A model generated the notes under the pieces. That model was given only the letters and a program-made list of their open reading frames with translations, had not been told where the DNA came from and did not search any database. A stretch of DNA of 64,000 bases from Paucibacter sp. DJ2R-2. GTDB taxonomy: Bacteria > Pseudomonadota > Gammaproteobacteria > Burkholderiales > Burkholderiaceae_C. This document shows, piece by piece, positions 46,101-55,100 of the stretch (within the stretch, counting starts at the first letter, position 1; each line of letters starts with the position of its first letter). The stretch covers positions 1 through 64,000 of the forward strand of contig NZ_JAJIRT010000001.1 in assembly GCF_025717675.1 (NCBI RefSeq), given 5' to 3'. The position numbers were made by a program, and so were the translations under genes.

Positions 46101-46298
46101 GCGCGCCACCTGCGATTCCAGCTGCGCCGGCGAGGCACCGGGCAGGCTGGCCGTCACGGTAACGGTGGGCAGGTCGATGTCGGGGAAGTTCTGGATCTTC
46201 ATCCAGCGGAAGCCCAGCAGACCGGCCAGGGTCAGCATGATGAAGAGCAGGATGGCCGGAATCGGGTTGCGTATGGACGCGGAAGAAACGTTCAACAT
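43194..46298 (-). CDS. RND efflux transporter permease (HAE-1 type)
   Basis: A 1034-aa inner-membrane proton antiporter of the AcrB/MdtB superfamily. It has twelve membrane helices in two halves with two large periplasmic loops. Landmarks are SIRNPIPAILLFIMLTLAGLLGFRWMKIQNFPDIDLPTV, the proton-relay helix with LVVGILVDDAIVEIENIMRHL, and the second-half IGLIMLMGIATKNSILLVDYVVIARR. It pumps drugs or other amphiphiles through the adaptor and outer-membrane channel encoded just upstream. The final gene of the tetR-omf-mfp-rnd operon, it starts 33 bases after the adaptor stop. Confidence 0.95.
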   Translation of the reverse strand: MLNVSSASIRNPIPAILLFIMLTLAGLLGFRWMKIQNFPDIDLPTVTVTASLPGASPAQLESQVARKLENQLATLQGVKHIYTTIQDGVVMVSTEFRLEKPTQQAVDDVRDAVSRVRSDLPADLRDPVISKMELTGSPILVYTVAAERMDDEALSWFVDNQVAKRMLAVRGVGAVSRVGGVSREVRVELDPARLLALNATASEVSRQLRQVQQEASGGRSDIGGVEQSVRTLATVQTAQELAAMDITLGDGRRVRLDQVATVQDTVAERRSAAQLDGRPVVGFEITRTRGAGEVEVAAGVVKAVEELRAAHPEIQFAEAFNFVEPVQENYDGSMVLLYEGALLAIVVVWFFLRDWRATLVAATALPLSVIPAFAVMYWLGFTVNTVTLLSLSLVVGILVDDAIVEIENIMRHLAMGKTPYQAAMEAADEIGLAVIATTFTLIAVFLPTAFMSGIAGKFFVQFGWTAAIAVFASLVVARMLTPMMAAYILKPSTKLHAEPRWLAVYTGWAAWCLRHRLLTLGATAVFTGASLFLVTLLPTGFLPPDDLSQTQVTVTLPPGSTLAQTTRMAEQARQIVAANKQVKLIYTAIGGGNAGSDPFAGSGVAEVRKATLTLNMTPRKDRPGLSKQAIEAQLREALEVLPGARVKVGFGGSSEKYVLVLAGEDGRVLGEHAQLVERELRSIPGIGAVNSTSSLVRPELIVRPDFARAADQGVSAEAIADTLRVATAGDYDQALAKLNLAQRQVPIVVKLPAEARSDLALLSRLPVPGKHGPVPLGNVATLEIASGPAQIDRYDRMRNINFEIELNGVPLGEAEQKALALPSLKNLPPGVLQTSVGDAEAMGELFASFGLAMLTGVLCIYVVLVLLFKDFVQPVTILAALVLSIPGAFLALYVTHTALSMPSMIGLIMLMGIATKNSILLVDYVVIARRDYGMPRFEAILDACHKRARPIVMTTIAMGAGMLPIAIGMGVDPSFRAPMAIVVIGGLITSTFLSLLVIPVVFSYVDDLIQLFARLLRRKPSASAAAAPVPVDPT

Positions 46299-46331
46299 GG
46301 TGCTTAGGGTCCTGATCCTGTTGATACGGGC

Positions 46332-47468
46332 TTAAGGCTTGGCGGCCGGCGCCGACGCAGCCACCACGCGCACGCTGTCGCCATCACTGAGGAAGCTGAC
46401 CCCGCTCTGCACCACGGCCGCGCCAGACTCCAGGCCGCCAAGCAGCTCAAGCCGATCGCCGACGCGGCGGCCGGTGCTGACCTTGACCTGCTGCACCTTC
46501 TGGTCCTTGCCCACTCGGAACACATAGCTGTTGCCATCGCGCAGCTGCACGGCAGATTGCGGCAGGCTCAGCGCCTGACCGCGGCCCAGCTGGATCTCGC
46601 CGCGCGCAAAACTGCCGGCGCGCAGCAGGGCAGCACCGGGGCCGCTCAGATCCACATAGACCAGGCCCATGCGAGTTTGCGCATCGACCGTGGGCGCCAC
46701 CACCCGCACCTTGCCCGGCACTTTGCTGCCGTCGCCAGCTGCCAACTGCACCGTTTGGCCGGCGCGCACACGCACCAGATCGGCTGCAGGCAGCTCGGCC
46801 CGCCATTCCAGGCGGCCCTGGCGGATCAGATGAAACAGCTCCTGGCCCGGCTGCGCCACGCCACCCACCGTGGCCAGGCGGGCCGAGATGATGCCCTCGT
46901 CGGGCGCGGTGATGCGGGTCTGCGCCAGGCGCAGCTCGTCGCTGGCCACCCGGGCCTGGGCGGAATCGAGCCGGGCCTTGGCCGTTTGTTCGGCGGTCAG
47001 GTACTGGGCCAGTTGTTGGGCACTCAAGGCACCGCTACCACCGGCCTGCAAGGCACGAGCGCGCTCGGCATCGCCCTGGGCGCTGTGCAGCAAGGCCTGG
47101 GCTTCGGCCGCAGCGGCGCGGCTCTGGGCCAGCTCGGCGCGCACGGTGGCATCCGAGAGCTGGGCCAACAACTGGCCGCGCTTGACCCGGTCGCCCACCT
47201 GCACCTTCACGTCAGCCAGGCGCAGACCGGCGATCTCGGCGCCGATGATGGCCTCTTGCCAGGCGGTGACGCTGCCGTGGGCGCTCAGCGTTTGCTCCCA
47301 TTCGGCGCTGCTGGCCTGGGTCAGCTGCACGGTCAGGGCCGGACGGGACTTGGCCGGCGCGCTGGCCACAGCATCGGCCGCCGAGGCCGGCTGAGCTTGC
47401 ATCAAGCCCAGGCTCAGGATCAGGGCCAGCAAGGGGGCGAGGGAATGGGTAGAAGTGCTGCGGTTCAT
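46332..47468 (-). CDS. RND efflux periplasmic adaptor (membrane fusion protein)
   Basis: A 378-aa HlyD-family adaptor. A signal peptide (STHSLAPLLALILSLGLMQAQPASA) is followed by a lipoyl/barrel domain (WQEAIIGAEIAGLRLADVKVQVGDRVKRGQLLAQL), a helical hairpin (about 100-170) and beta domains (TAPDEGIISARLATVGGVAQPGQELFHLI). It bridges the pump and the outer-membrane channel. I chose the ATG at 47468 because it opens a clean signal peptide. An ATG at 47534 overlaps the channel gene stop as ATGA and would add 22 residues, so coupled translation from there is also possible. Confidence 0.9.
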   Translation of the reverse strand: MNRSTSTHSLAPLLALILSLGLMQAQPASAADAVASAPAKSRPALTVQLTQASSAEWEQTLSAHGSVTAWQEAIIGAEIAGLRLADVKVQVGDRVKRGQLLAQLSDATVRAELAQSRAAAAEAQALLHSAQGDAERARALQAGGSGALSAQQLAQYLTAEQTAKARLDSAQARVASDELRLAQTRITAPDEGIISARLATVGGVAQPGQELFHLIRQGRLEWRAELPAADLVRVRAGQTVQLAAGDGSKVPGKVRVVAPTVDAQTRMGLVYVDLSGPGAALLRAGSFARGEIQLGRGQALSLPQSAVQLRDGNSYVFRVGKDQKVQQVKVSTGRRVGDRLELLGGLESGAAVVQSGVSFLSDGDSVRVVAASAPAAKP

Positions 47469-47530
47469 GAACAGTGGACTCGCGGACAAATAGGGGATGT
47501 TGGTGTTCTTGGACTTCAGGCGCGTGGGCT

Positions 47531-49003
47531 TCATGCAGCGCGCCCTTCTTCTTTCGTCTTCGGGTCGAGCGGCGCGGCCTGCCCGTTCCAGCCTGCACCG
47601 GTGGCACGGCACAAGGCGACCCAGGCACTCAGGCCCTCGCGCTGCAGCTGCACCAGTGCCGAATCGGCACCCAAGCTCAGGCGCCGGGCATCCTCCAACT
47701 CGGCCGCACTGGCCAGGCCCGCGCGCCAGCGCCGTTCGGTCGCCTGCAAGCTCTGCCGGTAGCCGGCCGCAGCACGCTCGGCCAAGGCTTCGCGAGCGCG
47801 TGCAGCGTCAAGGCGCACCAGGCCCTCTTCCACCTCGCGCACCGCTTGCAACACGCTCTGGCGATGGCCGGCCAAGGCCTCCTCATAGCGGGCCAGAGCG
47901 CCTTGCGCCTGTGCCCGGCGTGCGCCGCCATCGAACAAAGGCACATTCAAGCTGGGCCCGAAGGACCAGCCGCGGCCTTCATCGCTGCTGCCGCCTATAC
48001 GCAAGTTGGCCAGCGAGATGCTGCCGCTGAGCTGCAGCTGCGGGTAACGCGCCGCTTCAGCGGCACCACGCTCGGCCCAGGCGGCCATGATCTGCTGCTG
48101 ACTGGCTGCCAAATCAGGGCGGCGGGCCAGGGCCTCGGCCGGCACTGAAGCCACGGCCAGGCCCAAGCTGGCGATGGCTGGCAACTGCGCAGCGCCGGGC
48201 TGGAGGGACTGGCGTAAAGCGCCCTCCTCCATGGCCGTCAGTGCCACCAAGCCCTTGATCGCCAGATCGCACTCGGCCCGCTGGGCCAGGGCCAGATTGG
48301 CGGCATTGGCCGCTGCGGCCTGCAAGAGCGCCTCGTTGGCCGCCGACTCAAAGCCGACGCGCAAGCGCTCGGCTGCGAAGCGCGCCAGCTGCTCGGTCGC
48401 CGCTGCATCGGCCTGGGCGATCTGCGCCAAACGTTCGCAGCTGCGCAGGTTCAGATAGGCCTGGGCCACCTCGGCGGCCAAACTCAGGCGTGCGGCCTGC
48501 GCATCGAGCTCGCTGGCGTTCAGCCGCGCCTGGGCGGCCGAGGCTTGCTGGCGCACGCGAGCAAAGAGATCGATCTCCCAACTGCTGTCCAGGCTCAGCG
48601 AGGACAAAGTCTGGCTCGGGCTGCCGCTGGGTTGGGCGGGCCGGCTGCGTTGCACCATGCCGTTGGCATTGAGCTGCGGCAGCTGCGCACTGCCGGCCTG
48701 CTGCGACAAGGCCCGGGCCTGCTGCACGCGGGCCAGCACCTGCTGCAAGCTGGGGTTGGCGCTTTCCGCCTGGGCTTGCAATTGCAGCAGCAGCGGGTCG
48801 TTGAGGCGCTGCCAGACGGGCTGCCCGGGCTCTGTCGCAGGAGCTTCAGCTTGAGGTGCATGCCAGCGCGTGGCCGCGGGCGCCAGTTGCTGCGGCAGCT
48901 CGGTCGGAGGCGCCATGCTGCCGCAGGCGCTCAAGACTGCCAAGGCGCTCGTTGAAAGAGCCAGGCGCAGGCCGGGCATGACGGGGCTGTTGTTGGCTCT
49001 CAT
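47531..49003 (-). CDS. Outer-membrane efflux lipoprotein (NodT/OprM type)
   Basis: A 490-aa TolC-superfamily channel. The lipobox LSAC gives C27 as the lipidation site. The repeated helical segments (LARVQQARALSQQAGSAQLPQLNANGMV; QAAWAERGAAEAARYPQLQLSGSISLA) and VPLFDGGARRAQAQGALARYEEALAGHRQSVLQAVREVEEGL are typical of the NodT family. The ATG at 49003 is preceded by AAGGTGAGG; alternative ATGs at 49015 and 49024 are close, the last overlapping the tetR stop. It is the outer part of the tripartite pump. Confidence 0.93.
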   Translation of the reverse strand: MRANNSPVMPGLRLALSTSALAVLSACGSMAPPTELPQQLAPAATRWHAPQAEAPATEPGQPVWQRLNDPLLLQLQAQAESANPSLQQVLARVQQARALSQQAGSAQLPQLNANGMVQRSRPAQPSGSPSQTLSSLSLDSSWEIDLFARVRQQASAAQARLNASELDAQAARLSLAAEVAQAYLNLRSCERLAQIAQADAAATEQLARFAAERLRVGFESAANEALLQAAAANAANLALAQRAECDLAIKGLVALTAMEEGALRQSLQPGAAQLPAIASLGLAVASVPAEALARRPDLAASQQQIMAAWAERGAAEAARYPQLQLSGSISLANLRIGGSSDEGRGWSFGPSLNVPLFDGGARRAQAQGALARYEEALAGHRQSVLQAVREVEEGLVRLDAARAREALAERAAAGYRQSLQATERRWRAGLASAAELEDARRLSLGADSALVQLQREGLSAWVALCRATGAGWNGQAAPLDPKTKEEGRAA

Positions 49004-49020
49004 CCTCACCTTCATGTTTT

Positions 49021-49740
49021 TCATGTTTTGGGTGCTTTCTGGGTTCTCTTTGGCTTCACTGCGACAGCGGTGGCGGTCTTGGCCGCCGACTGGCGCAGCG
49101 CCCGTTCATGTTCAATCAAGGCCTCGCCATAACCCACCAGGCGACCCAGCACACGCTCGTACGCGCCGGGCCCGCGCACCAAGCCCGGCACCAAGGCTTC
49201 CATATGGTCGGCCGACATCCAATAGTCATGGGCCAGCGCAACCAAGCCGAAGGCCAGCTGATGGAGCTCGGTGTCCACTTCCGCCACCCCGCAGCGCTGC
49301 GCCAACATCTGCACCAGTTCCAAATGGCGCGGTGCGATGTACTCGGCACAAATATCCTGGTAGACCGCCGAGGGCTCGATCATTTCGCGCCCACACAGCC
49401 GCAAGAGGCTGGCCAGGGCCTCCTCTTCCAACTGCAAGGGCTGCAAAAAGGCGCCGTAAAAGCTCTCCAGCCACGGGCGCAGCGGCACGTTGGCATCGGC
49501 CTCGGGCATGCGGCCGATCACATCGGCCACGGGCCGCATCATCACCTCGCGGTACAGGCCCAGCTTGTCCCCGAAGTAATAGGCGATCAGGCCGATATTC
49601 GCCCCGGCCGCCTGAGCAATCTCCCGCGTGCTGGCCTTGTCAAAACCCTTGAGCGCAAAGATGCGACTGGCCTCGGTCAAGAGCCGCTCACGGCGGCCCG
49701 GCGTCTCATCGCCCGGAATTGTTTTGTTTTGCTTCGACAT
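49021..49740 (-). CDS. TetR-family regulator (CerR/CecR type) of the efflux operon
   Basis: A 239-aa repressor-type protein. The N-terminal TetR domain has RRERLLTEASRIFALKGFDKASTREIAQAAGANIGLIAYYFGDKLGLYREVM, and the C-terminal ligand domain resembles the CecR/DUF1956 group. The tail is Lys-rich. The ATG at 49740 is chosen; an ATG at 49749 would add MRA. A perfect palindrome lies about 20 bases upstream, suggesting autoregulation of the whole tetR-channel-adaptor-pump operon. Its overlap with the next gene shows co-transcription. The inducer is unknown. Confidence 0.92.
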   Translation of the reverse strand: MSKQNKTIPGDETPGRRERLLTEASRIFALKGFDKASTREIAQAAGANIGLIAYYFGDKLGLYREVMMRPVADVIGRMPEADANVPLRPWLESFYGAFLQPLQLEEEALASLLRLCGREMIEPSAVYQDICAEYIAPRHLELVQMLAQRCGVAEVDTELHQLAFGLVALAHDYWMSADHMEALVPGLVRGPGAYERVLGRLVGYGEALIEHERALRQSAAKTATAVAVKPKRTQKAPKT

Positions 49741-49759
49741 GGCGCGCATGATAGTCAAA

Positions 49760-49779
49760 TTAATCAATCGTTTGATTAA
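49760..49779. promoter_or_regulatory. Probable TetR operator
   Basis: A perfect 8-bp inverted repeat TTAATCAA/TTGATTAA with a TCGT centre, in an AT-rich patch 20 bases before the regulator start codon. The size and position fit a dimeric TetR-family binding site covering the promoter. Binding is inferred. Confidence 0.78.
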
Positions 49780-49864
49780 ACATTTCCGAATAGCGCCTGT
49801 GCGGAAATGAAGGACTGGGCTCGAACGACGCACATTTGTGCGAATGAAGCGCATCGGGCGGCTA

Positions 49865-50036
49865 TCGGCACTGAGCCGTCGTTCGCGGAGAAGTTTCAGC
49901 ACGCAGAGTTCGCAGAGGACCGCAGAGGACGCTGAGAACACAATCCTCGCTCTTCTTCTCTCTCTGCGACCTCTGCGAACCTCCGCGCACTCTGCGTTCG
50001 TATTCAAATCTCAGCGAACGACGGTTCTGTGCCGAT
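49865..50036. repeat. 172-bp imperfect palindrome
   Basis: The outer arms TCGGCACTGAGCCGTCGTTC (from 49865) and, read on the other strand, TCGGCACAGAACCGTCGTTC (ending near 50036) match at 18 of 20 positions. Inner arms both contain GTTCGCAGAGG and repeated CGCAGAG. The middle (about 49938-49958) is a pyrimidine-rich spacer. The whole could fold into one long hairpin. It looks like a dispersed palindromic repeat or MITE-like element, but no transposase or target duplication is visible. Confidence 0.75.
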
Positions 50037-50066
50037 TCCAGCCGGCCGCCCGAAAACCTTCAGCAC

Positions 50067-50099
50067 AAAAAAACAGGCCCTCGCTTTCGCGAGGGCCTG
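50067..50099 (-). terminator. Rho-independent terminator of the barrel-protein gene
   Basis: On the minus strand a perfect 11-bp stem CAGGCCCTCGC/GCGAGGGCCTG with a 4-base loop is followed by seven Ts. It is 39 bases past the stop codon at 50138. Confidence 0.95.
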
Positions 50100-50137
50100 C
50101 CCGACTCAGATGGACCTTAGGTTTGGGGTAGCTGGAA

Positions 50138-50719
50138 TCAGAAGCTGTACTTGACGCCTGCCGTCCAGGTGTTCAAGTGCTCGCCGTAGGTGCTGACGAC
50201 TGGCGCCTTGTTGTAGCGGGTCAGCTCGGTACGCAGCGACCAGTTTTTGTCCAAGGCGTACTCGGCTCCCAAGCCCAGCTTGAAACCGACACGATGACTG
50301 TCCTGGGCCTGGATGCCGCTGAACTTGCGGTCCAGGTGGCTGGCACCGAGGCGGCCGTAGACCGAGAACTTGTCGTTGACCGGCAGGCGGCCAATGGCGT
50401 CAAGCGAATAAGCGGTGGTCTTGGCTTCGCTGCTACCGATGCCATGGGTACCCAGGCGCTGCACACTCAGTTCGGTGGCGAAATGCGGGTTGAATTGGTA
50501 GCCGCCGCTGATGCCGTAGACCGTGCCGCGCTTGTCGATGGCGACTGCCGGGCTGGTCGGGCTGCTCAGATTGTTGCGCGACTGACCCAGATCGCCGCTG
50601 AGGTAGAAGCCCGAGTTGCTGCCCGGTGCAGCCATGGCGGCGCCGGTCGCTGTTCCCAGTGCGAGGGCCAAGGCAGAGATGGAAGCCAGGGCGATCTTGG
50701 AGTTCTTGTTCTTGTTCAT
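50138..50719 (-). CDS. Outer-membrane beta-barrel protein (OmpA-like eight-stranded)
   Basis: A 193-aa exported barrel protein. A signal peptide ending AMAAPG is followed by GFYLSGDLGQSRNNL, a typical first strand; SGGYQFNPHFATELSVQRLG and AIGRLPVNDKFSVYGRLGASHLD continue the alternating strand pattern, and the last residues VKYSF carry the terminal aromatic residue. It has no OmpA peptidoglycan-binding domain. It resembles small OmpA-transmembrane or OmpX-like proteins, with unknown function. It is a single gene with its own terminator. Confidence 0.85.
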   Translation of the reverse strand: MNKNKNSKIALASISALALALGTATGAAMAAPGSNSGFYLSGDLGQSRNNLSSPTSPAVAIDKRGTVYGISGGYQFNPHFATELSVQRLGTHGIGSSEAKTTAYSLDAIGRLPVNDKFSVYGRLGASHLDRKFSGIQAQDSHRVGFKLGLGAEYALDKNWSLRTELTRYNKAPVVSTYGEHLNTWTAGVKYSF

Positions 50720-50960
50720 GGTGGGTTCCTTTCGTTCAAGGCGGCCACTGAGGGCGCGCCATCACAGGGTTTCAACACTCGCTGCGAGTGGCGTTTGCCT
50801 CTCTCGCTGCGATGATTTCATTGTGTCGAAGCACCCTCGTCGCGTCAGTGCAGGCACGGTGTGTGCTGTGTGACGGCGTGTGACGGGCGGAAAGGAAAGG
50901 CAGGCTGAACCGGCCGGAACCAAGAGGAACGAGCGCGCCGGAGCTGCGCCTGGACCGAAG
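50720..50960. other. Intergenic region upstream of the barrel-protein gene
   Basis: About 240 bases between the GGDEF gene stop and the barrel-protein start. It should hold the barrel-gene promoter. A short hairpin-like CACTCG/CGAGTG is visible around 50778-50792, but I see no clear promoter consensus or terminator. Confidence 0.4.
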
Positions 50961-52058
50961 CTAGAACAACTCCATGTCGCTGAGCTGAGTCACTTCCCGC
51001 ATCTGACCGGCAGAGACCAGGTCGGCGTGGTTGTGCACCTGGTTGCGGCCATTGTCTTTGGCGTGATACACGGCCTTGTCAGCGCGCTCGAAGGCAGCCG
51101 CCGGCGAGTCGCCAACACGCACCTGGGTGAAACCGATGCTGACCGTGATGCGGCCCACCTGAGGAAAGGCGTATTGCTCGGTGTTGTGACGCAGTCGCTC
51201 GAAGGCATGAGCCGCATCCACGCCCTCGTCGCAGCGCATCAGCACGACGAACTCCTCGCCGCCGAAACGATAGAGCAGGTCGTGGAAGCGGAAGCTGCTG
51301 CGCATCAGGCGCGACAGCAGCAGCAGCACTTCGTCCCCGATCAAATGGCCGAAACCATCGTTGACGGCCTTGAAATGATCGATGTCGATGACACCCAGGA
51401 AATACTGCGGGTGGATGTTCTCGTGGCGACGGTCGTTCTCACCCGCCTGCGGATCGGCCGCCACCACCTGCGCCAGCGTCGACAGCTCGCTCAAAGCCTT
51501 GAGAAAGCTCTCCTCGAAGGTCTTGCGGTTGAGCAGACCAGTCAGGGTGTCGCGCTCGCTGTAGTCGAGCAGACCTTGGAAGTTGTGATAGATCCGCAGC
51601 ACGCTGCTGACCATGCGCTGCGACTTGCTCTTGAGGCGGCTGGCCGAGTGGATCTCCAGCACACCGATGACATCGCGCTCGGTGGCAATGGGAAAGAGAT
51701 TGATCCAGTCCAACGCTGACTTCGGCGCCGGGCCCGCCTCGGCCTCATCGGCAAGCGGCTGCTGCTGCCATTGCAGCACCGTCCGACTGCGCATGCATTC
51801 CAGGCGCTGCGGAAAAGCGGCGGCCAGAGGCAGCCGATCGGGTTCCAGCCAGAGCGGGTCCGCGGTGGCCACGGCATCGTCGCCGCGCAAATGGGCGCGC
51901 GTCAGCCAACGCTCAGCCCCGGGCTCGCCGATATAGCGATAGATCGCCACCGAGCGCGGCTCCAGCAGATCACGCAGGGCCGACACCAGGGTCACGTCCA
52001 TGACATCCCGGTCGCGGAAGCCGGTCAACTCGGCAAGATGATCAACGACTTCAGACAT
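50961..52058 (-). CDS. GAF-GGDEF diguanylate cyclase
   Basis: A 365-aa cytoplasmic protein. The first half (about 20-175) is a GAF-like sensor, with IGVLEIHSASRLKSKSQRMVSSVLRIYHNFQGLLDY before the linker. The second half is a GGDEF domain: RDTLTGLLNRKTFEESF, then IDIDHFKAVNDGFGHLIGDEVLLLLSRLM, then active-site GGEEF in RFGGEEFVVLM. The catalytic pattern is intact, so c-di-GMP synthesis is expected. No inhibitory RxxD site is obvious. It lies 110 bases after chpA on the same strand, beyond a hairpin, which suggests a link between c-di-GMP and twitching motility (inference). Confidence 0.92.
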   Translation of the reverse strand: MSEVVDHLAELTGFRDRDVMDVTLVSALRDLLEPRSVAIYRYIGEPGAERWLTRAHLRGDDAVATADPLWLEPDRLPLAAAFPQRLECMRSRTVLQWQQQPLADEAEAGPAPKSALDWINLFPIATERDVIGVLEIHSASRLKSKSQRMVSSVLRIYHNFQGLLDYSERDTLTGLLNRKTFEESFLKALSELSTLAQVVAADPQAGENDRRHENIHPQYFLGVIDIDHFKAVNDGFGHLIGDEVLLLLSRLMRSSFRFHDLLYRFGGEEFVVLMRCDEGVDAAHAFERLRHNTEQYAFPQVGRITVSIGFTQVRVGDSPAAAFERADKAVYHAKDNGRNQVHNHADLVSAGQMREVTQLSDMELF

Positions 52059-52110
52059 GGGTCAGGAAAGAACGCCTCGTTGAGCCAGGGCCGGCTCAGT
52101 GAACACAATG

Positions 52111-52161
52111 AAAAACGGCGGAGGCGGCTGCGGCGTGGCTCGAAGGCCACGGCACAGCCGC
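52111..52161 (-). terminator. Terminator-like hairpin after chpA
   Basis: On the minus strand a 15-base arm pairs with its partner except for two central mismatches (GCGGCTG...CCGTGG with CCACG...CAGCCGC), and a T-run of five follows about nine bases later. It may separate chpA from the GGDEF gene. Confidence 0.55.
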
Positions 52162-52168
52162 ATTCAAC

Positions 52169-55100
52169 TCACAAGGCTGCCGCTTCAGTGGCCTGAGCTT
52201 GTGCCGCAGTGTAGCGAGCGATCAGCTCCAGCAGATGGGCTTCGTCATAGGGCTTGCCGAGATAGTGGTTGGCACCCAGTTGCTCTGCATAGTCGCGGTG
52301 CTTCTGCGCGATGCGCGAGGTGATCATCACCACCGGCAGTTCGCGCAGACGGGCATCGGCTCGGATATTGCGCAGCAGGTCGAAACCGTCCATGCGCGGC
52401 ATCTCGATGTCCGACAGCACCAGCACTGGAAGCTCGTCGCCGCCGAGTGCCTCCATCGCATCCAGCCCGTCCTTGGCCAGCTGCACCCGGTAGCCCTCGC
52501 GCTCCAGCAGACGCTGGGTGACGCGACGCACTGTCAGGGAGTCATCAACCACCAGCACCAACGGAGGCAGGTCTTCGCTCGATTCGGCCACCGGCTTCGG
52601 CGCACTGCCCTGCTCGGCCACACGCTGAGCGGCCTCACGGGCCTCCAGCAAGCGCTGCTGCGCCAGCGGACCGTACCAGGCTGCCAGAGCCACCGGGTTG
52701 TAGATCAGAGCCACATCGCCCGAGGCGAGCAAGCTGACGCCCGCCAAGCCAGGCACCCGGCTGAGCTGTGCACCGAGGTTCTTGACCACCACTTCCTGGT
52801 TGCCCATGACCTCGTCCACGTGCAGGGCCAGCGACTGCTGGGCACTGCGCATCAGCACGACCGGCAGGTACTTGCCCTGGCCATGGCCGCGCCCGGCCTG
52901 ACCCAGCAGACCGCCGAGCCAGTAGAACGGCAGGCTCTGCCCACCATGCTGCAGATTGCCGGTGGCATAGGCTTCCTCCACCGCGGCGGCCGGCACCCGC
53001 TGCAGCGAGGCCATCAAACTGGCCGGCACCGCCACCACCTGGTCGCCGCTGCGCAGCAGCACGACCTGGGTCAGGGCCGTGGTCAAAGGCAGGCGCAGCG
53101 CGAAACTGGTGCCCTGCCCCGGCTTGGACTCGGTGGTGATGGAACCGCCCAAGGTGCTGACCTCGGCGCGCACCACATCCATGCCGACGCCACGCCCGCT
53201 CAGCTCGGTCACTTGCGTGGCCGTGGAGAAACCGGAGGTGAAGATCAGCTGCATCAGGGCCGCTTCCGACAGCGTTTCGCCGGGCTGAATCAGACCCAGC
53301 TGCTCACCGCGTTCGCGGATGCGTTTCAGATCCAGGCCGGCACCGTCATCGCTGAAGGTCAGCAGGACTTCATTGCTCTCCTGGCGCAGCTCCAGCCGGA
53401 CCGTGCCCTGAACGGGCTTGCCCAGAGCCTGGCGCTGCTCGGGCGCTTCGATGCCATGGCTGATGCTGTTGCGCAGCAAATGCTCGAAGGGCCCGGCCAT
53501 GCGTTCCAGGACGCTGCGGTCCAATTCGGTCTGGCCGCCGATGATCTCCAGCTGGGCTTGCCGGCCGGCATCGCGCGCCGCCTGGCGCACCACCCGGTGC
53601 ATACGCTCGCCCAAGCTTTCGAACTCGATCAAACGGGTGCGCAGCAAATCGTCCTGCAGCTCACGCGTCAGGCGCGACTGAGCCGCCAACTCGTCTTCAC
53701 CAAGCTGCACATTGCGCTGCAAGGCGCGCTGCACCGTGGCCACGTCACCGACCGACTCGGTCAGCATCTTGGTCAGTTCCTGGAAGCGGGTGTAGCGGTC
53801 GAACTCCAGCGGGTCGAAATCGCGCCCGGCCTTCTGATGCAGCTCCTGCTGCGTGCCCATCTGGGCCTCGGCCTGCAGTTCCAACTCGCGCAGCTGATTG
53901 CGCAGGCGCGCCAAGTTGTCGTCCAGATCGAGCAAGGATCCCTTCATCTGGGCCAGCTCGGACTCCAGACGCGCACGTCGGATGCTGACCTCACCGGCCT
54001 GGGCGGCCATGCGTTCGAGCAGGCTGCCGCGCACGCGCACCATGGCTTGCGGGCCGGTGCCGGGCAGTTCGATGGTGATGTCGTCGGGGCTGGCCTCACG
54101 CTCGCTGAAGCGCGACCAGTCGATCTGGCGCGGCGGCGCTGCCGCGGCCTGTTCCTCAAGCTGCTCGGCTGCCACATCGGCGCCGGGTTCGGCTGTAGCC
54201 AGGACCTCGAGCTCTGCTTCGACAGCGGCGGCATCGGCAACGGGCGCATCGCCGGACTCCAGCTCGGGCGCCAGCTCAGCCACCGGCAGCACCTCGGGCA
54301 CCGGCACGGCCGCAGCGGGCACCAGCAGCGAGGCCAGCAAACGGTCCAGGCTGGCTTCCAGCGCATCGCCGCCATCCTGCAGGGCTTGCAGGCTTGCGCT
54401 GTCCGGCGGATCCATGGCAAGCGCCGCCTCGACGGCCGACTCCAACTCATGGGCCTGCTCGCCCAAACGCATGGCACCGGTCAGGCGAGCGCCGCCCTTG
54501 AAGGTGTGCAGGGCGCGCATGCAGGCATCGGGGGCGCTGCGATCTTGCGGCCGCAGCAACCAGTCGCGCAACGCGGCATGCAGCTGAGGCAGGAGCTCAC
54601 GCGCTTCTTCCTCGAAGATCGGCAGCAGCACGGCGTCGATTTCGTCCGGCAGGCCGGGCTCGACTTCGTCTTGATCTGCCGTCGGTCGGTTCGGCGCAGG
54701 CTCAAGCGCTGCCGCCGTATAGGCCGGCAGATGAAGGTCCAGGGTGTCGTCCACCACCGTCGGCGTGGGACCGAGGTCGCCAGCGTCCAGAGTTTCCAGA
54801 TCATCCAGGGCGTCGAAGCTGCCCAGCAGACTGCTGTCCACCTCGGGTTCGTAGGAGTGCAGACGCTCGACCAGCGAGGCGTCATGCGGGCGCAGGAAGC
54901 CGGCCGCGAACTGATGCAAGAGCTGGCGGATGTCTTCAGCCGCCCGCTCGAACAGCTGAGCATCGGCTTCGCTGAAGCGCTGGGCGCGCTGGGCGCGGCC
55001 CAAGGCATGCTCCAGGGCACGCGCCAGGGTCGACAAATCCTCATAGCCCACGGTGGCCGAATTGCCGGCCAGGGCGTGCGCCAGGGCCTCGCACTGCGCG

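Larger units (their letters stand above)
49741..50137. other. Intergenic region between tetR and the barrel-protein gene
   Basis: These 397 bases hold three structures: the TetR operator at 49760-49779, a long imperfect palindrome at 49865-50036, and the terminator of the barrel-protein gene at 50067-50099. I see no credible gene. Confidence 0.7.
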
